Positions 22,584 to 29,975 of a stretch of 34,443 nt of DNA are shown piece after piece (within the stretch, counting starts at the first letter, position 1; every line of letters begins with the position of its first letter). Location of the stretch: positions 1 to 34,443 of the IMG/VR virus record IMGVR_UViG_3300030012_000353. One strand, 5' to 3'. Under the pieces are notes generated by a model. That model saw only the letters and a program-made list of their open reading frames with translations. It was not told the origin of the DNA and did no database searches. Made by a program: the position numbers and the translations under genes. The DNA is from a virus.

Positions 22584-23119
22584 CTAACATCTTCTTTAAC
22601 TTGCGTTGCAAACTCCATACCTTTATCACCACTACTAAATGTTTGTTGTGATTCATCTGTAAAATGTCTACCTTTAGTTAAATTCCAGTTTGACCAATGA
22701 CTAGCAACTGTCATGTTTATTACAGAATCATCTATGCTCTCTTGTATAGAGACATTTCTTATTTGACCTGTAAAATAATTAATAGCACCTACAATAGCTT
22801 CATTAGAATCAAAATAAGCTAAATATATTTCTACTGTTTTATCTGTAAATGCACCGCTTTGCACCAATGACCTAACTTGGTCTGTAATGTTTGAAAAACC
22901 TATATTAATTTCATCAACTTGTAATTGTCCTGTTTCAGCAGTTGCATCAACTGTTAAGAAAGAACCGCCAGCTTCATAAGTATTAGAATCATAAACAACA
23001 TTCGTATAATAATCAGTAAGCCTAATTGTGGATGATAAATTAAGCTCAACTAAAAAAGCTGTTTTAGTTGCTGTTGCAGAGACTTGTGTTTGTAGTGCGG
23101 TTGATAAACTTCTAGGCAT
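22571..23119 (-). CDS. DUF2163/gpL-like tail tip protein
   Basis: The 182-aa protein starts MPRSLSTALQTQVSATATKT and includes AFLVELNLSSTIRLTDYYTN and a conserved C-terminal GRHFTDESQQTFSSGDKGME, the pattern of the DUF2163 (BR0599-type) tail proteins, which occupy the gpL place at the tail tip. Unlike lambda's gpL it shows no evident iron-sulphur cysteine cluster. It shares a base with the stop of the upstream gene and overlaps the hub gene. No NlpC/P60 peptidase (gpK) or gpI gene follows it. Confidence 0.75.
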   Translation of the reverse strand: MPRSLSTALQTQVSATATKTAFLVELNLSSTIRLTDYYTNVVYDSNTYEAGGSFLTVDATAETGQLQVDEINIGFSNITDQVRSLVQSGAFTDKTVEIYLAYFDSNEAIVGAINYFTGQIRNVSIQESIDDSVINMTVASHWSNWNLTKGRHFTDESQQTFSSGDKGMEFATQVKEDVRWGM

Positions 23120-23724
23120 TAGCTAATAACCTCTCTAACATCAAATGAAATAGTATATAAACCACTAGCATTTGTTGAATACATAATCTCATTGTTTTCA
23201 AGATATACAGTAAAACTAGGTTTATTAACAGTTACAGCTTCATTATCTGCTAGAGCAGTTATTAAATTTGGAGATATTAAAGCAGTTAGCTCACCACTTG
23301 CATTTGAATCAACATCTGCTTGCACCATATAAACTTTAGAATGATTTGCAAACTTAATTAAATCACCAGCTTTTAATGCACCTGTTGTATTTGCTGTAAA
23401 ACCATCTAAAGCTATAGAAGCATCTGCTGCAACATGCGAACCTGCAACTAAAATATCTGTTTCGCCTTTTGATGCACCTAAGTTATCTAGTGGTGCAACT
23501 ATAGTAAAATCTTCAAAAGAACCTTTTTGTTTTTGTAAAAATGCAAATATTTCTTGTGCTTTTTCTTGTTGCATTGGTGGCATTTGTACTGTAAATGAAA
23601 AATATTGTGAGCCTATTTGTCTTACTTGTTTTCTACCTGATAAAGTCTGATTTAGTAAAGTAGGTCTATTATCTTGAAATTGTAATGCTCTATAATTTGG
23701 ATTTGTTGGAAATTGACCTGACAT
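23119..23724 (-). CDS. Distal tail protein, gpM-like
   Basis: The 201-aa beta-rich protein contains YFSFTVQMPPMQQEKAQEIF, then FLQKQKGSFEDFTIVAP and a C-terminal YTISFDVREVIS. The position between tape measure and the DUF2163 protein is that of the lambda minor tail protein M, and the pattern of an N-terminal strand sheet, a helix after QMPP and a central insert fits a distal tail protein. It connects tube and tip. No catalytic residues are seen. The stop and start codons are joined with both neighbours. Confidence 0.7.
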   Translation of the reverse strand: MSGQFPTNPNYRALQFQDNRPTLLNQTLSGRKQVRQIGSQYFSFTVQMPPMQQEKAQEIFAFLQKQKGSFEDFTIVAPLDNLGASKGETDILVAGSHVAADASIALDGFTANTTGALKAGDLIKFANHSKVYMVQADVDSNASGELTALISPNLITALADNEAVTVNKPSFTVYLENNEIMYSTNASGLYTISFDVREVIS

Positions 23725-25463
23725 TATACAACTCCCATTTTTCCTTGATTGTTCATAGCGTTATTAATTATGCTTGTTATAAGACCTTTTCTTGATGCTA
23801 ATAACTGGTCAAAACCTGCTGCATCTACTGTTGATATATTAAAATTAACTGTTGCTCCCATGCCCTGACCTTTTGTATGGTCTATTACAGTTTCATTAGG
23901 GTGTAATATTGCTGGAAAACCACCTTTACCATCTATACCACCTGACCTTGAACCACTACCTGTAAAGCCACCACCATTAAAATTAAAAAGAGTGTCGTTA
24001 TCTGTAAGACGGTTGTATTCCATTGCTGCTCCAATTTTTCCACCTGATAACATGCTTCTAAATGGGTCAATTAATCTTGATATAATTAATTGTTGTATTG
24101 CTACTCTAATTAATTGTTCAACAACAAAAGTTGCAAAATCTTTAAATGCTAACTTACCCGTTTTTAAGCCTTGTACTATAGAATCTTCAAATTTTTTCAT
24201 TGAATTTACAGCTAGTGAATCTAATGTTTTGCCAATATCTGCTAAAGAATTTTTATATGCAGTTAATGGATTCATTGCATCAAACATTGTATCTGCTTGT
24301 TCTTTTTGTGTTTCGTTTAAGTTACTATATGAATCAGTAATATCATCAAGAGTTATTTTCAATCCAAGCAACTCTTGTGCAACAAGAAACATTTTATCCC
24401 TAAACTTAGTATTTGCTTGAACAGTTTTTTTCATTTCTAACTGCATTTCAGCTTGTTTTTTAATTATGCCAATCTCTATAGCAGTACCAAACGCTTTAGT
24501 AGTAGGTATTAACCTCATTATATCATTTGCAAAATTGGCAAAAGAGAGTGACATACTAGGTAAAATTATGTCTATGTTAGCTGCTACATGAGCTAAAACT
24601 AATTGAAATTCACCTAATGCTGATATTGCTGCTGCTACTCCCTCAATTATAGAGTTAGCTATATTCATACCTAATTTATCAAAACCACCTGCATCTTCTT
24701 TAATTCTTTTAAATACATTTGCAATTTTTTCTTGCATTTTTTCAAATACTGGTAAAAAAGCAGTAGTAATATTATCTTTGATTGCTCTAATTTGCATCCC
24801 AAGAACACCTACAGAATCATTAAATTGTTCAGTTCTTCTTATAACCTTTTCTGATAAAACAATGCCTAAATCTTCTGCTCTTTGTATAAATCCATCTAAA
24901 CCTTTTGAATTCAAATCTTCTATTGCATTGTTAAGCAAGATACCTTGTCTTCCAAATAGATTTGCTAAAGCTGTTGTTTTTTCAGTTTGAGAACCAAGAC
25001 TAGCAATACCTTTAGCTGTATCTTCTAATATTTCATCCGTACTTCTATAATTACCAGCAGCATCAACTAATTCAACATTAATTGCTTTAAATATGTCCTG
25101 TTGTGTTTTTAAACCTCTTTGTGCATCACCAACACTTCTAGCAAATTTTTCAAGAGCTTTATTAGCACCTTCTATGTTTGTTCCTGATTCTCTAGCAGCC
25201 AAATGAAATGCTTGTATTGTATCTGTTGCAATACCAGTTCTAGTTGCAGTTTTACCAATAGCATCAATAAAATCAAATGAATTTTTGACAAGCAAAGACA
25301 TAGCACCAGCAGCAGCACCTACAGCTAAACCTAAACCTGCTATACCTTTTACAGCAGTTTTACTAGCATTTGATATACCACCTAAACCACCTTTAACTTT
25401 GTCAAAAGCAGCTTTAGTTTTATTTACAGCAGTTAACTCAAACTTTATCTTTTTATTTGCCAT
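23724..25463 (-). CDS. Tape measure protein
   Basis: This 579-aa protein has a glycine/alanine hydrophobic segment near the N-terminus (GIAGLGLAVGAAAGAMSLLV), long helical regions, and a C-terminal GGGFTGSGSRSGGIDGKGGF followed by ILHPNETVIDH, a hallmark of lambda-type tape measures. It sets tail length and travels to the cell envelope on ejection. By the usual 0.15 nm per residue the tail would be about 85-90 nm, rather short (lambda gpH is 853 aa). Its ATG lies 11 nt before the end of the frameshifted G-T frame. Confidence 0.9.
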   Translation of the reverse strand: MANKKIKFELTAVNKTKAAFDKVKGGLGGISNASKTAVKGIAGLGLAVGAAAGAMSLLVKNSFDFIDAIGKTATRTGIATDTIQAFHLAARESGTNIEGANKALEKFARSVGDAQRGLKTQQDIFKAINVELVDAAGNYRSTDEILEDTAKGIASLGSQTEKTTALANLFGRQGILLNNAIEDLNSKGLDGFIQRAEDLGIVLSEKVIRRTEQFNDSVGVLGMQIRAIKDNITTAFLPVFEKMQEKIANVFKRIKEDAGGFDKLGMNIANSIIEGVAAAISALGEFQLVLAHVAANIDIILPSMSLSFANFANDIMRLIPTTKAFGTAIEIGIIKKQAEMQLEMKKTVQANTKFRDKMFLVAQELLGLKITLDDITDSYSNLNETQKEQADTMFDAMNPLTAYKNSLADIGKTLDSLAVNSMKKFEDSIVQGLKTGKLAFKDFATFVVEQLIRVAIQQLIISRLIDPFRSMLSGGKIGAAMEYNRLTDNDTLFNFNGGGFTGSGSRSGGIDGKGGFPAILHPNETVIDHTKGQGMGATVNFNISTVDAAGFDQLLASRKGLITSIINNAMNNQGKMGVV

Positions 25464-25940
25464 TATTTCTTTGCCTTTCTTCCACTAATTCAAAGTATGC
25501 TATCCATCCTTGATATTCATGGATGCTAATTTTCTGCAATTCTTCTAAAGTTTTGCCTAGTTTTTCTGCTAGTGCATATTGCGAATATAAATTAACATCC
25601 TCTATTAGTTTTTTTTAACATCCTCAATAGGTTCTTGTCCCATAATTTGAGTTGCTACTCTTACTAATACTTCTTGGTCTACATTATTTAATAAAGAACC
25701 TTTATCATCTAATGTAAATAATTTATCTCCATTTGAATCAAGTGCCTTAAATATAAGAACGTAAGCCATCATAGTTAGGTCGTCATTTTTACTCATTTTA
25801 TAGAGCTTAGATGTTTCAGCTAACGTTAATGGCTTACTATATATTTGTAAGGGCATATCTTCCTCACCCCATTCAGGTACTTGTATTACTTTTACATCTT
25901 GCTCTGCAAAATGCGTTTTAGCTCTCTCTATAGCTTTCAT
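25453..25940 (-). CDS. Tail assembly chaperone fusion G-T, made by -1 frameshift
   Basis: The G frame ends VKKN-stop at 25605 with the codons GTT AAA AAA AAC TAA. The run of eight A followed by C (25616-25608) is a classic slippery site. A -1 slip continues AAA CTA ATA GAG and gives KLIEDVNLYSQYALAEKLGK, then TLEELQKISIHEYQGWIAYF and ELVEERQRNNGK, to a stop at 25453. The fused product would be 162 aa. The T part has no start codon of its own, and a stop precedes it in frame, so frameshifting is the only evident route. The GWIAYF end is typical of T-type chaperones. Confidence 0.8.
25605..25940 (-). CDS. Tail assembly chaperone G
   Basis: This 111-aa protein begins MKAIERAKTHFAEQDVKVIQ and contains PLTLAETSKLYKMSKNDDLT and MAYVLIFKALDSNGDKLFTL, the pattern of lambda-type chaperones placed between major tail protein and tape measure. 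It coats the tape measure before the tube polymerises. A part of the ribosomes is expected to shift at the end to give the G-T form. It starts 2 nt after the major tail protein stop. Confidence 0.82.
   Translation of the reverse strand: MKAIERAKTHFAEQDVKVIQVPEWGEEDMPLQIYSKPLTLAETSKLYKMSKNDDLTMMAYVLIFKALDSNGDKLFTLDDKGSLLNNVDQEVLVRVATQIMGQEPIEDVKKN
25608..25616 (-). promoter_or_regulatory. Slippery site A8C for -1 frameshift
   Basis: On the minus strand AAAAAAAAC precedes the G stop codon TAA directly. The zero frame AAA AAA AAC can re-pair at -1 without mismatch in both sites. No other homopolymer of this length lies near, and the -1 frame is open for 52 codons afterwards. Confidence 0.8.
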
Positions 25941-25942
25941 AA

Positions 25943-26332
25943 TTAATATGTAGTTGTAGTTAAACCACCAGTACCTTGAACAGTAATACTAGCTTCTACT
26001 AATCCATCAAAAGATGAAGTTATAGATTTACCAGTTACTATTGCTGTACCAGTTAGTTTTACGTCACCACTTGCTGTACCTTCAGGTGCAAAATTTAAAG
26101 TTACAGATGCTCCTACCGCTAGTGCTGTTTGACCATTTGTATCAGTTTCATCATAAAGAACATCAACTGAACCGCTAAAGTCTTTAATAGATGCTAAGTA
26201 TGATTTAGCACTATCACCCATTGAAGTATCTTCAACAGTATCAATAGTTTCATCTATACTAAAACTTCTAATTTCACCAATAGCGTTAGAGCCAACTTGA
26301 ACTGTACCTTCTTTTCCAAGATGTGTTGCCAT
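25943..26332 (-). CDS. Major tail tube protein
   Basis: This 129-aa beta-rich protein starts MATHLGKEGTVQVGSNAIGE, with IRSFSIDETIDTVEDTSMGD and later SFDGLVEASITVQGTGG, as in short tail tube proteins of lambda- and TP901-like phages. It forms the hexameric rings of the tail tube. It lies between a small linker gene and the chaperones, the standard place. A ribosome-binding GAGGAA lies within the end of the small upstream gene. Confidence 0.82.
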   Translation of the reverse strand: MATHLGKEGTVQVGSNAIGEIRSFSIDETIDTVEDTSMGDSAKSYLASIKDFSGSVDVLYDETDTNGQTALAVGASVTLNFAPEGTASGDVKLTGTAIVTGKSITSSFDGLVEASITVQGTGGLTTTTY

Positions 26333-26334
26333 AA

Positions 26335-26481
26335 TTATTCCTCGTTTTTAGTTTTAGAAGAAGGTTTAACTTTATCTTTTGATGGGATTGCTTCTTCCTT
26401 CCAACCCTTTTTCTTTAAATATTCAACCGAATCAGGTTGAACATCTATTGAACTTTTGCCATTTGGACTAATCATTTTCAT
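26335..26481 (-). CDS. Small tail-region protein, 48 aa
   Basis: A short frame fills the gap between the tail terminator and tail tube genes: MKMISPNGKSSIDVQPDSVE then YLKKKGWKEEAIPSKDKVKP and a lysine/serine-rich end. The MxxxSPNGKxxxDVxPxxVExLKxxGW pattern is a common small phage protein at this place. ATG 26481 has GAGGAA six bases upstream; another ATG at 26487 is too close to it. A role in tail tube joining is possible. Confidence 0.7.
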   Translation of the reverse strand: MKMISPNGKSSIDVQPDSVEYLKKKGWKEEAIPSKDKVKPSSKTKNEE

Positions 26482-26494
26482 AATCATTTCCTCG

Positions 26495-26941
26495 TTATAC
26501 TGCTACATCAGGATTTTGTTCCTGGACATAGTATTTGGTTAAAAATATAAGGGTAGCTACCGCTAATGGTTTCTCTCCCTCTGCATTAAATTCAATTTCT
26601 GTACTTTCTAAATAACAATCTTTTGCTAAACCGTTTAGCGTTGTATCAGCAGCTATAGCACTCTCAATTTCTTTAGATGAAGTGTCTATAGTGTCGTCAA
26701 AGTTGGTTGTATCTTTAACGTATATTTCTACTGCTACAGATAAATTTCTTTCGCTTAATCTATTTGTACTAATTACCATTGGCTCTGAATCCTCAGATTT
26801 TGTATAGATTAATAGTGCTGGTGTACCACCAGTTTCTAATGGGTAAACTCTACTTTGATAAACTCTATTACCTGTTGTAGTCAATCCTGTTAGAGTTGTA
26901 CCTATTTCTTCTCTAATTTGTTGTCTTACATGATTTGCCAT
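26495..26941 (-). CDS. Tail terminator, gpU-like
   Basis: The 148-aa protein begins MANHVRQQIREEIGTTLTGL and includes RVYQSRVYPLETGGTPALLI, then YTKSEDSEPMVISTNRLSER, the sequence pattern of lambda gpU-type minor tail proteins that cap the tail tube and join it to the head. The genome position (after the FII-like genes and before the major tail protein) is that of U in lambda. Its ATG shares a base with the stop of the second FII-like gene. Confidence 0.8.
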   Translation of the reverse strand: MANHVRQQIREEIGTTLTGLTTTGNRVYQSRVYPLETGGTPALLIYTKSEDSEPMVISTNRLSERNLSVAVEIYVKDTTNFDDTIDTSSKEIESAIAADTTLNGLAKDCYLESTEIEFNAEGEKPLAVATLIFLTKYYVQEQNPDVAV

Positions 26942-27294
26942 TAGATTTCCTCTAACTCTAATGCAGTAAAACCTGTTCTATCACTCTGAATAGAAACAAC
27001 TGTATATGTTTGTGCTGCTTTTAAAGTATTACCATTTACATCTTTTATAGCCGATGCTGCTAATGTGTTTCCATGTGCAATACTAGGAACATCAATACTT
27101 CTGCAATATGCTATTGGTTGTGTTGCTTCAACTCCAACCTCTAAACCTTCTTGTTCTATAAATTCATTATTTAAAATAATGTTTATAGTTTTTGCTGTAC
27201 CACTATTAGTCCATACAGCTTCAATACCATGTCCGTAATTAATATCTAAGTAAGCTGACATATCCTCTTCAGTCTCCATTACATACGTTGACAT
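26941..27294 (-). CDS. Head-tail connector, gpFII-like (copy 2)
   Basis: This 117-aa protein holds VEATQPIAYCRSIDVPSIAH and NGNTLKAAQTYTVVSIQSDR, which match both the first copy (VEGYQPRAMIKASDVPYVSQ, TPETTFIVREVQPDN) and lambda gpFII (VEGSSPSLFVRTDEV, NFWVDRVSPDD). FII binds the connector and the tail terminator at the head-tail interface. It overlaps copy 1 by one base and is followed directly by the gpU-like gene. Having two such proteins is unusual; one could be the gpFII analogue and the other a diverged partner. Confidence 0.7.
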   Translation of the reverse strand: MSTYVMETEEDMSAYLDINYGHGIEAVWTNSGTAKTINIILNNEFIEQEGLEVGVEATQPIAYCRSIDVPSIAHGNTLAASAIKDVNGNTLKAAQTYTVVSIQSDRTGFTALELEEI

Positions 27295-27695
27295 TATTGA
27301 GCTTCCAGTAAAACTGTAACCATGCCAACATTATCAGGTTGCACTTCTCTAACTATAAAAGTTGTTTCAGGTGTTAATACTGAACCTTTATTGGTTGTTA
27401 TTGCATTTACAACAATCCTATCTTGTTGTGAAACATAAGGTACGTCACTAGCTTTTATCATTGCTCTAGGTTGATACCCTTCAACTGCTACAGAATTGCC
27501 CTCTATATTAAAAAATTCTTGGTCTATTAATAAATTTATATTAGTAGTATTTCCTGAATCAATATCAAACCAAGTATCTATAAGACCAACTCTTGAATCC
27601 CATAAAGAATTTTGTACTTCAAAAAATGTAGCAGATACACCACCAATTTGGTTGTCTACATAAGAATTAAAATCTGCTGCACTTTCTAAAGCCAT
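27294..27695 (-). CDS. Head-tail connector, gpFII-like (copy 1)
   Basis: This 133-aa protein contains NTTNINLLIDQEFFNIEGNS and VAVEGYQPRAMIKASDVPYV, then VLTPETTFIVREVQPDNVGM. It aligns with the following 117-aa protein through about 80 residues, with conserved EG/VE, QP, DVP and a shared TYTV/TFIV strand, and with lambda gpFII. It should sit at the head-tail joint. The pair probably arose by tandem duplication. It begins 2 nt after the small head protein gene. Confidence 0.72.
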   Translation of the reverse strand: MALESAADFNSYVDNQIGGVSATFFEVQNSLWDSRVGLIDTWFDIDSGNTTNINLLIDQEFFNIEGNSVAVEGYQPRAMIKASDVPYVSQQDRIVVNAITTNKGSVLTPETTFIVREVQPDNVGMVTVLLEAQ

Positions 27696-27697
27696 TA

Positions 27698-27904
27698 CTA
27701 TCTCTTTTTAGTTGGTTTAGTATCTGATTTTTTTAAGCCCACGCTTCTATCAGATTTTTTTGGTTTACTTTTAGCAACATAGACTTCAGCTTTCATATAA
27801 GCAATTAATGTATTACCTTCAATTTCAGGTAATTCAACTACATCGCCTGCATGTACTTTTTGTCCGTTAGCCATCGTGTCTTGTAAAATTTTATATTTCA
27901 TCAT
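27698..27904 (-). CDS. Small head-region protein, 68 aa
   Basis: The likely start is MMKYKILQDTMANGQKVHAG at 27904. An upstream in-frame ATG at 27946 would add 14 residues, but those codons include a stable GC-rich hairpin, unlike the rest of the gene. The family pattern KYKxLxDTMANGxKVxAGDVVEL also begins there. The product is a short beta domain (GDVVELPEIEGNTLIAYMKA) with a basic KPKKSDR tail. It may be a head decoration or connector helper like those found after capsid genes. Confidence 0.65.
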   Translation of the reverse strand: MMKYKILQDTMANGQKVHAGDVVELPEIEGNTLIAYMKAEVYVAKSKPKKSDRSVGLKKSDTKPTKKR

Positions 27905-27912
27905 TTTTAAGT

Positions 27913-27932
27913 TGGGGGTATTGCTACCCCCA
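27913..27932 (-). promoter_or_regulatory. Stable GCAA-loop hairpin after the capsid gene
   Basis: On the minus strand TGGGGGTA-GCAA-TACCCCCA makes an 8-bp perfect stem (7 bp without the outer T-A) with a GNRA tetraloop, in otherwise AT-rich DNA. It is 22 nt after the capsid stop and 8 nt before ATG 27904. No U-run follows, so it is not a classic terminator; it may cap or stabilise the capsid mRNA or partly attenuate downstream expression. Confidence 0.7.
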
Positions 27933-27953
27933 TTCCATTTCATCATTAGTTAA

Positions 27954-29207
27954 TTAATCACTTGATTTACAGAAAGAAACTGCATGTCTAACAGCAGTAT
28001 CAATTGTCTGTAATGCAACAATTCTTAAACTTCCTGATTTGCTATGTGTATAAGGGTCTACAGTTATATCTAAACCACCGTACATACCAATTAATAAATC
28101 AGCAAAGTTACCAAAATAGAAATCACCACTTGTTACTTGATTACTTCTGACAACATTGTAGCCATTCATATTTCCGTCAGGTGAAACAACAAACTGAGCA
28201 GTACCAGTAGCCTTTTCAGTTGTTTTTAATGTTCCATAATCTGCTGGTCTACAAATATAGCTTAATGAACCCATTAGAGCATTATCATTAGCAACAGCAC
28301 TTTCCATAGCTACTATTTCAGCCCATGTTGGGTTAGCAGCAGCGAAAGTTGTTGTGTTAATACCTGAAGTATTCGCAATACCAGTAGGTTGCCCTGAAGA
28401 GCCACTACCAGCCAATGCACCTAAATCAATTGCAGTAGCGATTGATTGAGTTAGGTCGTCTCTGATTAAGTTTTCAACATCTAGTGAAGATTGTTGTAAC
28501 AATAGTCTTGTGACGTCTGTATGTGCGCCAATAACTTTTGGTGACATTGTTACTGAACCAGTTGTAAATTCTGATTCGCTTGAATCTCCGCCTTCTGTAG
28601 CAATCCAACCAGCAGAAGCACCAGCAGTTTTCTTAGGTATTACAACATTACCTTGTAATCCTCTAAGCATAGTAGCACCAGCTTGCATTACTGAAGATGC
28701 ATTTCTTAGTACGTCTATGAAATCACCGCCCCTGTAATCTTGTGCTACAAGAGTTGAGTCATTAGAAGTATTTAAGTCTCTTTTCCAGTTTCTTAATACG
28801 TCTGCTGGTAACATAACACCTTGTGCTGTTTTACCATGTTCTCTAGCAGCAGCTTCAGAACATTCAAATTCAAATGCTGCTTCTTCTTGTGCTCTTCTAT
28901 CAGCAGGGTTAGCTAAAGCTCTAATTGCTTTTACTAAGCTAAATTTTCTGACTTCTTCTTTAGTCATACCGATTTCTGAAGGTGTTTCTAGTGGAGTATC
29001 GTTAGAAATATTTTCTAGTAATACACCTCTAAATTCTTCTACAGAGATACCATCGGCAATCGCTTTATCAGCTAAATCTCTTTTATTGTGTCTAGCAGCT
29101 AAATCAATAATTTCTTTTGAATTTCTTTTAAATTCAGCTTTTGCTTCATCAATAGTTTGAGTTCTAACTTCGTCAAGATTAATATCTTGTTTCTTTTCGT
29201 TTTCCAT
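27954..29207 (-). other. Possible internal start giving free major capsid protein
   Basis: Inside the fused frame ATG 29207 (MENEKKQDINLDEVRTQTID) is preceded by TGAGG with an 8-nt spacer (GAGG at 29219-29216), as good as any start in this genome. It lies between protease and delta/capsid parts, so it would make a 417-aa capsid precursor without the protease. This would resemble lambda, where an internal start in the protease gene gives the scaffold. Confidence 0.55.
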
Positions 29208-29975
29208 TAGTTTTACCTCAATGTTTGTATTTTGTTTATCTTTAGAACGTCCAACTCCGACTAACCTGGATTGGTCTGCTGGAATACTTACGGAAGATAC
29301 CTCCATAGGTGTCCAACTTGCCTTGTAGTAAGTTTCATCGTCTTTACCCATTCTGCTTAATTTGTCGATTCTATATCCGACTGAAATATTCATCCGTATT
29401 CCGTCTCTTATATCATCATATACTTCACGGGCTAGAGCAGACTTACCAAGCCTTACTACTGCGGTTGTCCTCTTCGCAGTCTCGTCAAGTTTAAATTCTT
29501 CTATTACACCAATTTGTTTTTCCATGTCATGGTCTAACAATAAAGGCGCACGTCCTGAATTTATAAACTCCATGTTTATATCTTCAGGTGAATGTCCTAG
29601 CACTTCCATGCCAAATGACCTTTCAACTGGCTCTTCACTTGATACGCCAACTTTTACTGTTCTAGTTTCCTCGTCAATATATGAGTTTTTAGATAAATCA
29701 ATAGTTCTATACTTCATAGGCATATCTACTACTTTTCTATCTTCTTCTTCATCATAGTGATAAGGTCTTTCAGTTTCAGTCATATCCATATCAACTGCTT
29801 CGCCTTCTTCTTTATCCTCATGTTTCGCAAATTCAACAACAACTTTGTCGTCTTGTTCGCTTACGTTGAGGATATGTCTATTTTCTTTTTCCATAGTTTT
29901 GTCCTCTTCATTATTTAATAAAGGATGTTTTTTTGATTCAATTACAGAATCAAAACCTGTTAAATCGTTATTCAT
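27954..29975 (-). CDS. Prohead protease-major capsid protein fusion
   Basis: One frame encodes a HK97-type (S78) protease and a HK97-fold capsid protein. Counting from the GTG at 29990, the protease part is about 80-250 with H154 (LLLDHD), S203 (MNISVGY) and E230 (TPMEVSSVSIPAD). A charged delta-like helix follows at about 265-330, and the capsid domain from about 390 ends at 678 (AGSGSSGQPTGIA inside). ATG 29975 (9 nt after GGAG) is preferred; the codons overlap the portal end. The fusion must cleave itself on maturation. An internal start may also supply free capsid. Confidence 0.85.
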   Translation of the reverse strand: MNNDLTGFDSVIESKKHPLLNNEEDKTMEKENRHILNVSEQDDKVVVEFAKHEDKEEGEAVDMDMTETERPYHYDEEEDRKVVDMPMKYRTIDLSKNSYIDEETRTVKVGVSSEEPVERSFGMEVLGHSPEDINMEFINSGRAPLLLDHDMEKQIGVIEEFKLDETAKRTTAVVRLGKSALAREVYDDIRDGIRMNISVGYRIDKLSRMGKDDETYYKASWTPMEVSSVSIPADQSRLVGVGRSKDKQNTNIEVKLMENEKKQDINLDEVRTQTIDEAKAEFKRNSKEIIDLAARHNKRDLADKAIADGISVEEFRGVLLENISNDTPLETPSEIGMTKEEVRKFSLVKAIRALANPADRRAQEEAAFEFECSEAAAREHGKTAQGVMLPADVLRNWKRDLNTSNDSTLVAQDYRGGDFIDVLRNASSVMQAGATMLRGLQGNVVIPKKTAGASAGWIATEGGDSSESEFTTGSVTMSPKVIGAHTDVTRLLLQQSSLDVENLIRDDLTQSIATAIDLGALAGSGSSGQPTGIANTSGINTTTFAAANPTWAEIVAMESAVANDNALMGSLSYICRPADYGTLKTTEKATGTAQFVVSPDGNMNGYNVVRSNQVTSGDFYFGNFADLLIGMYGGLDITVDPYTHSKSGSLRIVALQTIDTAVRHAVSFCKSSD

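Noticed and set aside
27905-27946. Longer start (ATG 27946) for the small head protein
   Set aside because: The added codons coincide with a perfect GC-rich hairpin and lack the family pattern, which begins at the 27904 ATG.
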